Positions 1-6,382 of a stretch of DNA of 11,032 bases are shown one piece after another (position 1 is the stretch's first letter; each line of letters starts with the position of its first letter). A model generated the notes under the pieces. It made no database searches, was not told the DNA's origin, and saw nothing but the letters and a program-made list of their open reading frames with translations. A program made the position numbers and the translations under genes. The stretch lies in NCBI GenBank assembly GCA_035559295.1, contig DATMBL010000260.1, positions 1 to 11,032 of the forward strand. Reading direction: 5' to 3'. The DNA is from DATMBL01 sp035559295. Lineage in GTDB: Bacteria > Desulfobacterota > Binatia > UBA9968.

Positions 1-800
1 CCCGCCGCTTCTTCGGAGAGCAGGCGCGCACCCATGGCCGTCCCGATCAGAATGCTGATCTCGCGCGCCGGCGCAACGTAGCTTACCGGCGTAAATCGAA
101 GAGCGGTCAAGACCAGGATATAGGACAGCGGCGCAAGCATCGCCACGCCGATCGCCTCGCGGCGATGCGCGCGCCACTCCGCGCGAGCTCGGTCCCAGCG
201 TTTGAGGGCGAACGGCGTCAGAAGGAGCGCGCGCCCGGCGTTTGCGCCCCAGTCAAGCAGGAGCGGAGAGATGGAAAAAACGCTGACCGCCTGCTTGTCC
301 CACAGCGTATAGCCCGCGATAAAGAGTCCGGTGATCAGCGCATAGAGCACGGGTTTTCGCGTGTCGATCAGCCGCAAACGGTTGGGATCGACGGTCAGGA
401 CCACGATCCCGCCGACGACCAACAACGCGCCGGCGAGCGCCGCGGGGGGCGGCCGCTCGCCAAAAAACACAATCGCCGCGAGACTCGAAAGCAACGGGCC
501 GGTTCCCCGCGCCAGCGGGTACACTAGAGAAAGGTCGCCGGCGCGATAGCCTTGGTTGAGGAGGACGAAGTACGCCGTGTGGAGTGCGGCGCTTCCCGCC
601 ATGAAACCCACGTGCGTCCAGCCGATCGGTTCCTGGTAGACAACGATCACCAAAAGTGCAATCGGCGCATAGAGAGCCGCTGAAAGCACCGCAAAGAGCC
701 AGGTGAACGTTGCGTGACCGCTTGCCCGTTTGGCGAGCAAGTTCCACGTTGCGTGAATAAACGCCGCGGCGAGGAGGAGCGTCAGCGCCCAGACGGTCAC
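1..800 (-). CDS. EamA/DMT-family membrane transporter, 3' end cut by the window
   Basis: I read about 266 residues on the minus strand from a GTG at 800, running off the left edge without a stop. The protein is strongly hydrophobic, with repeated membrane segments. Its start carries the HATWNLLAKRA signature common at the beginning of EamA-type (drug/metabolite transporter superfamily) proteins. Two EamA-like halves are visible: the first has the LVYPLARGTGPLLS and FFGERP stretch, and the second ends near APAREISILIGTAMGARLL. Family members are usually about 280-300 residues, so only a short C-terminal piece should be missing. They are inner-membrane exporters or permeases of small metabolites; no substrate can be read from the sequence. 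The gene starts 71 bases after the MOSC gene stop on the same strand and is probably the third gene of that operon. The GTG is the only reasonable start because the upstream frame has no other start codon nearby; its ribosome-binding site is weak. Confidence 0.85.
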   Translation of the reverse strand, partial: MTVWALTLLLAAAFIHATWNLLAKRASGHATFTWLFAVLSAALYAPIALLVIVVYQEPIGWTHVGFMAGSAALHTAYFVLLNQGYRAGDLSLVYPLARGTGPLLSSLAAIVFFGERPPPAALAGALLVVGGIVVLTVDPNRLRLIDTRKPVLYALITGLFIAGYTLWDKQAVSVFSISPLLLDWGANAGRALLLTPFALKRWDRARAEWRAHRREAIGVAMLAPLSYILVLTALRFTPVSYVAPAREISILIGTAMGARLLSEEAA

Positions 801-871
801 AGTCGACGATCCCGGCGAGCGTTCGGGGAGGCACCGGGAGCCGAACGGAATGGTGGCGACACCGCAGCTCC

Positions 872-1333
872 TCAGCGGACGGGATCACCGACTCGAATCG
901 TCCCGCTTCTAACGATCTCGGCGCGCAAACCGCCCCGATGGATGAGCCCCCGCACGATCTCCTTGCGCGTGAGGTTTTCCAAATGCGCGCACGGCTCGCA
1001 CAGCCGCGTGCCCCGGAGCCGCGCGGCGCCGACGTGAAATTCCCGGCCGACCAGATGGTTCAATGGAACGTTCCGCGTGACGATGTTGCGCCGCGTGCTG
1101 CCGGGGTCGAGCTCGAGTTGATAATCGCGCGCCAGCGCCTCAATTGCTTCGCTTTCGATGAGCGTGACGTCACGCCCGGAACCGGGCTGGTTGGAATAAG
1201 TCCCAAGTTTTGCAGCGTAGCGGTCGCCGGTCAAACCCTGACCCTGCACCGCTCGGACCTCCGCCACCGAACGCATCGGCGCCCGTCCAACCGGCGCAAT
1301 GTAAATCGCCACCACGCTACCTATGGGGTTCAT
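872..1333 (-). CDS. MOSC-domain protein
   Basis: A 153-residue single-domain MOSC protein. MOSC domains, named after the C-terminal domain of molybdenum cofactor sulfurase, bind molybdopterin-type cofactors or carry sulfur on a cysteine. Family marks visible here are GLTGDRYA (residues 34-40), the VTLIESEAIEAL stretch (56-67), RRNIVTRNVPLNHLVG (81-96), and LCEPCAHLE (111-119), whose two cysteines C112 and C115 are candidate catalytic or sulfur-carrying residues. There is no N-terminal MOSC_N or ferredoxin domain, so this is the short YiiM-like form. The ATG overlaps the stop of the upstream lyase gene in an ATGA, which suggests translational coupling; an AAGG lies about nine bases upstream. 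The partner and substrate are unknown. The length matches stand-alone MOSC proteins and nothing looks broken. Confidence 0.9.
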   Translation of the reverse strand: MNPIGSVVAIYIAPVGRAPMRSVAEVRAVQGQGLTGDRYAAKLGTYSNQPGSGRDVTLIESEAIEALARDYQLELDPGSTRRNIVTRNVPLNHLVGREFHVGAARLRGTRLCEPCAHLENLTRKEIVRGLIHRGGLRAEIVRSGTIRVGDPVR

Positions 1334-2205
1334 GGTCGTGTGGCCTTATTGCGCGCAATCAGAGCGTGAATCTCGGGTGTTTGGGGCGCCTCTTTCAGGC
1401 GTGAAACCGTACCGTTCTCGAGGATCTCGCGCGCCAGCTGTTTTACCCCGCCAAGGGCGGCCTTGAGAAAACTCGAGCCGTAACTCACACGCGCAACGCC
1501 GAGTTCCTGCAACTCGCGAACGCTCGGCGATTGCGGCCCGGCTAGAATGCTCACGGGCGCGCGGACTTCTTTGACGACCGTTCCGATCGTGCGCGCCGCG
1601 TGGAGGTTCAGGTAGAAGATACAATCGGCGCCCGCCTCGGCGTACGCGTTGCCGCGGCGAATCGCTTCATCCAGCGCCTCTTTCGGCCGATCGCTCATCA
1701 CCTGAAACGCATCGACCCGGGCGTTGAGGAAAAACTCGCTTCCGAGGGCGTTCCTGGTTTCGATGACCGCCTTGATTTTTCGCAGCTGCTCCGGGAGCGG
1801 CACCAGACCGCGCCCACCGGGCTTGCCGGCCGCGCCGTCTTCCAGGTTCATTCCCGCCACGCCTCTCACCACCAGTTCCCGGACCGTGTCTCCTATCTGT
1901 TCCGCGTCACCGTATCCTCGCTCGCCGTCGGCATTGAAGGGCACGGAAACCGCTCGGGCCAGGTTTCCGCAAATATCGATAAACGCGCTTCGATCCATCA
2001 CTTCTCCGTCGGCGTACCCCAGCGAGGCGGCAATACCGCCGCTGGTTCCTTGAATGGCTTTAAAGCCCATCTGCTCGAACAACAACGCGCTCAACACGTC
2101 GTACGCTCCCGGCATCACGAGGATCTCCGCCGCGCGCACCAGCTCGCGGAGTCTGCGACTCTTGGCGTTCACGCTCTCCAGAACTGCGGTCGGGTTCGAG
2201 ACCAT
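1330..2205 (-). CDS. Isocitrate lyase/PEP mutase-superfamily protein
   Basis: A 291-residue TIM-barrel enzyme of the isocitrate lyase/phosphoenolpyruvate mutase superfamily, which makes or breaks C-C or P-C bonds in alpha-hydroxy or alpha-keto acids using a magnesium ion. Visible marks: MPGAYDVLSALLFEQMGFKA near residues 31-50, GTSGGIAASLGY (53-64), the metal-site region NADGERGYGD (91-100), the GMNLEDG loop (118-124) and NARVDAF (161-167). The isocitrate-lyase KKCGH active-site motif is absent, so this is not a classical isocitrate or methylisocitrate lyase; it fits the broad 'isocitrate lyase/PEP mutase family' group. I chose the ATG at 2205 because GGAGGAGG lies about four bases upstream; an alternative start at 2247 would place that ribosome-binding site inside the gene. 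It is the first gene of the lyase-MOSC-EamA operon, and its stop overlaps the MOSC start. The substrate is not predictable. Confidence 0.9.
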   Translation of the reverse strand: MVSNPTAVLESVNAKSRRLRELVRAAEILVMPGAYDVLSALLFEQMGFKAIQGTSGGIAASLGYADGEVMDRSAFIDICGNLARAVSVPFNADGERGYGDAEQIGDTVRELVVRGVAGMNLEDGAAGKPGGRGLVPLPEQLRKIKAVIETRNALGSEFFLNARVDAFQVMSDRPKEALDEAIRRGNAYAEAGADCIFYLNLHAARTIGTVVKEVRAPVSILAGPQSPSVRELQELGVARVSYGSSFLKAALGGVKQLAREILENGTVSRLKEAPQTPEIHALIARNKATRP

Positions 2206-2233
2206 GCTGCCTCCTCCAAACCAACAGGGCTCC

Positions 2234-2263
2234 ATCCTAAAGCTCAAATGACGGGAGAATCAA
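2234..2263 (-). promoter_or_regulatory. Possible sigma70-type promoter of the lyase-MOSC-EamA operon
   Basis: On the minus strand TTGATT (2258-2263) and TAGGAT (2234-2239) are separated by 18 bases, a fair -35/-10 pair. It would give a leader of roughly 20 bases carrying the strong GGAGGAGG site before the ATG at 2205. The position just downstream of a possible terminator supports an operon start here. Matches to consensus are only moderate. Confidence 0.4.
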
Positions 2264-2298
2264 GAGCGATCCCTTCGCGGCGTGCGCGAAAATCGCAA

Positions 2299-2328
2299 CC
2301 GGGCTGAGCCTGCGGCAGGAGTGCCCGG
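2299..2328 (-). terminator. Possible terminator after the 172-residue unknown gene
   Basis: Just past the stop at 2333 an inverted repeat CCGGGC/GCCCGG (2299-2304 and 2323-2328) encloses a second small hairpin CCTG/CAGG (2309-2319). On the minus strand it is followed by TTGCGATTTT. The T-run is short and interrupted, so termination efficiency is uncertain. Confidence 0.4.
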
Positions 2329-2332
2329 CGGG

Positions 2333-2851
2333 TCAGCGAGCCGCCGGTTGGGTTCGAGGGCAGGGCGAGAAAATGCCGAATCCGAGATACGGCAACGGTG
2401 ATCCATTTCGGCTGGACGAGCTTTGGCGCTGGTCTTTGGTCTGGCTTGGGCGGCGGCAAGCGATCGGCGGCTCTGTCTTCTCAGGTTTGCCGCGGCGGAG
2501 CCCCTGCCGCAGATAATCGGGCTTGATGCCTAGAATCTCGCAGCAGTTGACGAACGAAAAAATCCACTCCGTGTCATCCGTGAAGATCCAGCGCTCGACT
2601 TCGGCGAAGCGCTTTCTGCTCCGGCGGCTCGCGCCGCCACGGTAACGTTGGAAATCCGCGATCGCTTCATCCAGCACCGCCGCGATCAACTCCTCCTCGG
2701 GTGTCAGCCGACGGTCGCGAAACACTTTATCGTATTCCTGGCCGATCGTGGTGTCGTCTTCGAACAGCCCTATGGCCCCTTCGTCGGACACCGACCCGCC
2801 GCCGAAATCCTGCTTTAGGTCGTGAAGCCTCGCGAATCTGGCGCTTCCCAT
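2333..2851 (-). CDS. Protein of unknown function, 172 residues
   Basis: I do not recognise a named family. The first ~45 residues are polar and acidic. Residues 50-120 look like a compact helical domain: PEEELIAAVLDEAIADFQRY, a basic stretch, then AEVERWIFTDDTEWIFSFVNCCEILGIKPDYLRQGL, with conserved-looking tryptophans (W88, W96), an acidic pair and a C-terminal helix-turn-helix-like ending. I have seen this pattern (W..DD..W.FSF..CE.LG..P..LR.GL) in short uncharacterised proteobacterial proteins, but can attach no function. After residue ~122 the sequence becomes rich in Pro, Ser, Arg and Gln without clear structure, and may be an unconserved tail. The ATG at 2851 has GGGAG about five bases upstream. 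It is divergent from thiD and followed by a possible terminator, so it is probably transcribed alone. No signal peptide or membrane segment is visible. Confidence 0.7.
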   Translation of the reverse strand: MGSARFARLHDLKQDFGGGSVSDEGAIGLFEDDTTIGQEYDKVFRDRRLTPEEELIAAVLDEAIADFQRYRGGASRRSRKRFAEVERWIFTDDTEWIFSFVNCCEILGIKPDYLRQGLRRGKPEKTEPPIACRRPSQTKDQRQSSSSRNGSPLPYLGFGIFSPCPRTQPAAR

Positions 2852-3060
2852 GTTAGCTCCCGGTGACGATGTTCTCCGCGTGCAACGCTTGGCGTTCGAA
2901 TTGCTGGCATTAATAGGAGCTTTGGGCGGTTTTGCATAGTCCGCAAAGAAATGATTTTGGGACCGCTACCGGAGCCGAAAGGCCGTCCGTATTTTCACTA
3001 CACCCGGGCGTTCCGCCCTCGGTTGCGCTCGACGCCCCGGTCTGCGACATTGGAAGCGCT
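2852..3060. other. Divergent intergenic region between the unknown gene and thiD
   Basis: About 210 bases. I see a palindrome AACGC-TTG-GCGTT (2884-2896) and a GC-rich hairpin GGGCG-TTC-CGCCC (3006-3018) but no convincing -35/-10 pair for either gene. I looked for the conserved TPP-riboswitch core (CUGAGA and the downstream GAU/GCGUAGGGA elements), given the thiamine gene next door, and did not find it. The thiD frame is open from a TTG at 2932, but the extra 43 residues do not resemble the family and are probably leader. Confidence 0.5.
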
Positions 3061-3876
3061 TTGAGCACGCGCGTTCCGATTCGCAAAGCCCTGACGATCG
3101 CCGGGTCCGATTCCGGCGCCGGCGCAGGCATTCAGGCAGACCTCAAAACTTTCGCCGCTCTCGGTGTCTACGGCACCTCTGCGGTCACTGCGGTGACCGC
3201 TCAGAATACCGTCGGTGTGCTTCGCGCAGTCGCGCTGAGCCCCGCGATCGTCGCGGCGCAGATCGATGCGGTAGTCCGCGATATCGGTACGGACGCGGTC
3301 AAGACCGGGATGCTTGCCAATGCGGAGATCATCGTTGCGGTAGCCGAGAGAATCCGCGCGCACGGGCTACCGCGGCTCGTGATCGATCCGGTGATGGTCG
3401 CCAAAAGCGGCGATCGTCTGCTCCGTCGAGACGCGATCGACGCGCTGCGCCGGCGCCTCATTCCGCTCGCAACCGTTGTCACCCCGAACCTCCCCGAGGC
3501 CGAAGCGCTCACCGGTCTCGAATTGAAGAATGCCGCAGCCATCCGGGAAGCCGCGCGCCGCATCGTTGCCATGGGCGCGCGCAGCGCGCTCATCAAAGGC
3601 GGCCACCGCCGCGGGCCCGCGATCGATCTGCTCTATGATGGCAAGGGCTTTTACGAATTGCGAGCGGCACGCGTGCGCACCCGGCACACGCACGGGACCG
3701 GCTGCACGTTCTCGGCCGCAATCGCCGCGCATTTGGCAAAAGGGGAAACCCTGCTGGCGGCGGCGCGGCATGCGAAGCGTTTTATCACCGCGGCGCTTCG
3801 TGGAGGATTCGCAATCGGCGCCGGCCACGGCCCGGTGCATCACTTTTACGCGCTATGGCGGCCGCCGAAACATTGA
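3061..3876 (+). CDS. thiD: Hydroxymethylpyrimidine/phosphomethylpyrimidine kinase
   Basis: ThiD phosphorylates HMP and then HMP-phosphate to HMP-diphosphate, the pyrimidine half of thiamine; it is a cytosolic ribokinase-fold enzyme. Read from the TTG at 3061 it has 271 residues, the usual size. Family marks: LTIAGSDSGAGAGIQADLKT at the start (residues 11-30), AVTAVTAQNT (41-50), VKTGML (80-85), DPVMVAKSGDRLL (109-121), TPNLPEAEALTG (141-152), LIKGGH (177-182), and the ATP-site HTHGTGCTFSAAIAAHLAKG (209-228) with its anion-hole glycines and C215. I chose TTG 3061 because GGAAG lies four bases upstream and it places the conserved block at residue ~10; the frame also opens earlier at TTG 2932, giving an unlikely 43-residue extension. 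There is no C-terminal ThiE or ThiN fusion. It is the only plus-strand gene and overlaps pyrF tail to tail by 24 bases; no other thiamine gene is in the window. Confidence 0.93.
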   Translation: MSTRVPIRKALTIAGSDSGAGAGIQADLKTFAALGVYGTSAVTAVTAQNTVGVLRAVALSPAIVAAQIDAVVRDIGTDAVKTGMLANAEIIVAVAERIRAHGLPRLVIDPVMVAKSGDRLLRRDAIDALRRRLIPLATVVTPNLPEAEALTGLELKNAAAIREAARRIVAMGARSALIKGGHRRGPAIDLLYDGKGFYELRAARVRTRHTHGTGCTFSAAIAAHLAKGETLLAAARHAKRFITAALRGGFAIGAGHGPVHHFYALWRPPKH

Positions 3877-4629
3877 ATCGCCGCCTCCCTCCATCTCGGC
3901 AACGATCTCACGCGCGGCGGCCGCCGGGTCTCGGGCCTCCACGATCGGTCGGCCAACTACGATGTAATCGACACCAGCGCGCATCGCTTCACTCGGCGCC
4001 ATGACGCGCCGCTGATCGTCCGGCGGGCCACTTCCCCCACGGATTCCCGGAGTGACGATCACAAAGCGACGCCCGCACGCCTGGCGGATAACCGCGACCT
4101 CGCGCGGCGAGGCCACTACTCCATCCATGCCGGCTTCCTGAGTGAGCAGCGCCAAACGGACGACCTGATCGGCGACATCGCCTGTCACGCCGACGCTGGT
4201 GAGATCGGCCTTATCCAGGCTGGTGAGAACCGTGACCCCGAGCAGCAGCGGCCGCGGCCGCTTCTCCTGCCGGCACACCCGGCGTACTTCGGAAACGGCG
4301 GCGCGCATCATCTTGAGGCTGCCGGAAGCGTGCACATTGAACATCTTGACGCCAAGTCGCGTCGCCTCGACCGAGGCTTTTGCCACGGTCGTCGGGATAT
4401 CGTGAAATTTGAGATCCAAAAAAATTTCGCCGCCGAGTTCCCGAATCAAGCGCACCGCCTGAGGCCCCGCATGCGTGAACAGCTGCTTGCCGACTTTGAA
4501 CATGCCGACTTCAGGCGCGAGCGTCCGAACCAGCGCCTTTACCTCCTCGAGGCTCTCCACATCCAGAGCGACGATCAATCGCTCCCGCATGGACTTGCGA
4601 TCGCGGAGCAGCTCGAGTTTCTTCGGCAT
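3853..4629 (-). CDS. pyrF: Orotidine-5'-phosphate decarboxylase
   Basis: PyrF converts OMP to UMP, the last step of de novo pyrimidine synthesis, as a cytosolic TIM-barrel homodimer. The catalytic motif DLKFHDIPTTV is present at residues 72-82, with the Asp-Lys-Asp charge network D72, K74 and D77. LIVALDV (18-24), FKVGKQLF (44-51), TPGIR (193-197) and GRPIVEA (226-232) are the other usual blocks. It is the shorter bacterial type (group I), 258 residues from ATG 4629 or 245 from the internal ATG at residue 14; family members are usually about 230-245, and neither start has a clear ribosome-binding site. ATG 4629 lies only three bases from the proS stop, consistent with translation coupled to proS. 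The last eight codons overlap the 3' end of thiD on the other strand. It is likely the third gene of ispG-proS-pyrF. Confidence 0.94.
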   Translation of the reverse strand: MPKKLELLRDRKSMRERLIVALDVESLEEVKALVRTLAPEVGMFKVGKQLFTHAGPQAVRLIRELGGEIFLDLKFHDIPTTVAKASVEATRLGVKMFNVHASGSLKMMRAAVSEVRRVCRQEKRPRPLLLGVTVLTSLDKADLTSVGVTGDVADQVVRLALLTQEAGMDGVVASPREVAVIRQACGRRFVIVTPGIRGGSGPPDDQRRVMAPSEAMRAGVDYIVVGRPIVEARDPAAAAREIVAEMEGGGDSMFRRPP

Positions 4630-4632
4630 GGG

Positions 4633-6354
4633 TCAATTGCGTCGATAAGCGGCCACGATCTCACCGATCTGGATCGACGCTTGCTCGACCGGGATGTCTT
4701 CGGTCCTCCCGTTGCGACGCCAGCGGAGCTCGACCGAACCCGACTGCAAGCCCTTGGGCCCGATGGTGACGCGCATGGGGATGCCGATGAGATCCGCGTC
4801 CTTGAATTTCACTCCCGGGCGCTCTTCGCGATCGTCGAGGAGCACTTGGATGTCCCGCTCCAGCAGTTCGGCATAGAGTCGGTCCGCGGCCTCCCGCATC
4901 GTGGGGTCTTTATAGTTGATAGGTAAAACCACAACCTCAAACGGCGCGATCGCAAACGGCCAGATCATGCCCTCCCGATCGTGATGCTGCTCGATGGCGG
5001 CGGCCATCAGGCGGCTCACACCGATACCGTAGCAGCCCATTTCAATCGATCGTTCCCGACCCGCGGCGTCGAGATAGCGCGCTCCGAGCGCGTCGCTATA
5101 CTTCGTCCCGAGATAAAAGATCTGCCCGACTTCGATGCCGCGGTGGCTCTCGAGCACGCCGGGCTCGCAACGCGGGCACGCTTCGCCCGCCGCGGCGAAT
5201 CTGAGATCGGCAAACAGCGTGGGCGCGAAATCCCGTTTTTGATCAACGCCGACGTAATGCGCGTCAGCCTCGTTCGCGCCCGTGACCGCTCCGCGCATGC
5301 CTTCAATCGCCCAATCGGCAACGACCCGAAGATTGAGGCCGACAGGTCCCAAAAATCCGGCGGGCACATGGGTCGCCGCGCGGATTTCGGATTCGCTCGC
5401 CAGCAGCACCTGGCGGCCGCCCAAGGCGGCCGCCAGTTTAAGCTCGTTCAGCTCGTGATCCCCGCGCACCAGAGCCGCCACCAGTTCGCCCTCCTCGGTT
5501 TTGTACACCAGGGTTTTGATGAACCGGTCGCGCGCTAGCCCGAGGAACGCGGCAACTTCATCTACGGTCTTCTGGCCGGGCGTTGCGACCTTCTCGAGCG
5601 GCCGCGCTTCGGACGCGCGCTCGGACGGCGCGGGCCGTCTGATTTCCGCCTTTTGCACGTTTGCCGCGTACTCGCAGGCGGTGCAGCTCACGATGGCGTC
5701 TTCTCCCGATTCCGCCAGCACCTGGAATTCGTGGGACCGGGTGCCGCCGATCGCTCCCGTGTCCGCTTCAACGGCGCGAAACCGGAGGCCGCAGCGCTCG
5801 AATATCCGCTTGTATGCACCGAACATGTTGTCATACTCGCGCATGCAATCGGCGACATCGGCATGAAAACTGTAGGCGTCTTTCATGATGAATTCCCGGC
5901 CGCGCATCAGGCCGAAGCGTGGCCGCACTTCATCGCGAAACTTGGTCTGAATTTGGTAAAGGTTGAACGGCAACTCGCGATACGAACGCACCACGCGTCG
6001 CACGAGGTCGGTAATGACCTCCTCGTGCGTGGGGCCGAGACAGAACTCCCGATCGTGGCGGTCTTTGAAGCGCAACAACTCCTTGCCGTAGAGTTCCCAT
6101 CGGCCGCTCTCTTGCCAAAGCTCGGCGGGAGAAGCAACGGGCAACAGCAACTCCTGCGCGCCGGCGCGATCCATCTCCTCGCGCACGATGGTTTCGATCC
6201 TTTTGAGAACCCTGAGCCCCAACGGCAGGAAGTTGTAGATGCCCCGGCTCACCTGGCGCACGAACCCGGCCCGGACCAGGAGTTTGTGACTGATGACCTC
6301 GGCGTCGGCGGGATCTTCTTTGAGTGTGGGAATGAAGCTCTTGCTCCAACGCAT
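4633..6354 (-). CDS. proS: Prolyl-tRNA synthetase, bacterial type with editing domain
   Basis: ProS charges tRNA-Pro with proline in the cytosol. From ATG 6354 the protein has 573 residues, matching the bacterial ProS size of about 570. The class II catalytic core is seen in motif 1 (around residues 50-75), motif 2 (RPRFGLMRGREFIMKDAYSF, 144-163) and motif 3 (GCYGIGVSRLMAA, 440-452). Between motifs 2 and 3 lies the YbaK-like editing insertion (roughly 260-385; KTLVYK at 280-285 and GDHELNELKLAAALG at 298-312), which hydrolyses mischarged Ala-tRNA-Pro. It is flanked by two Cys pairs, CTAC (224-227) and CPRC (393-396), that could hold a metal. The anticodon-binding domain follows from about 470 to 573. 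The frame stays open upstream to 6459 inside ispG, but those 35 extra residues do not resemble ProS, whose N-terminus is at MRWSKSFIPTLKE. The gene begins 28 bases after the ispG stop and has no obvious ribosome-binding site. Confidence 0.96.
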   Translation of the reverse strand: MRWSKSFIPTLKEDPADAEVISHKLLVRAGFVRQVSRGIYNFLPLGLRVLKRIETIVREEMDRAGAQELLLPVASPAELWQESGRWELYGKELLRFKDRHDREFCLGPTHEEVITDLVRRVVRSYRELPFNLYQIQTKFRDEVRPRFGLMRGREFIMKDAYSFHADVADCMREYDNMFGAYKRIFERCGLRFRAVEADTGAIGGTRSHEFQVLAESGEDAIVSCTACEYAANVQKAEIRRPAPSERASEARPLEKVATPGQKTVDEVAAFLGLARDRFIKTLVYKTEEGELVAALVRGDHELNELKLAAALGGRQVLLASESEIRAATHVPAGFLGPVGLNLRVVADWAIEGMRGAVTGANEADAHYVGVDQKRDFAPTLFADLRFAAAGEACPRCEPGVLESHRGIEVGQIFYLGTKYSDALGARYLDAAGRERSIEMGCYGIGVSRLMAAAIEQHHDREGMIWPFAIAPFEVVVLPINYKDPTMREAADRLYAELLERDIQVLLDDREERPGVKFKDADLIGIPMRVTIGPKGLQSGSVELRWRRNGRTEDIPVEQASIQIGEIVAAYRRN

Positions 6355-6382
6355 GAGCGCGAATCGGAGGTGGCTGGCGGGA

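Noticed and set aside
253..888. Minus-strand open frame of 211 codons at the left end
   Set aside because: It overlaps the EamA gene in another frame; the EamA frame has clear membrane segments and family motifs, whereas this one is Arg/Pro-rich.
2206..2247. Upstream start for the lyase gene at 2247
   Set aside because: The strong GGAGGAGG just before ATG 2205 decides for the shorter form.
2244..2459. Minus-strand 71-codon frame overlapping the tail of the unknown gene
   Set aside because: No family features; it overlaps the tail, the possible terminator and the promoter region. It is only worth recalling if a frameshift in the unknown gene is shown.
2852..3060. TPP riboswitch ahead of thiD
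   Set aside because: The conserved core sequences are not present in this leader.
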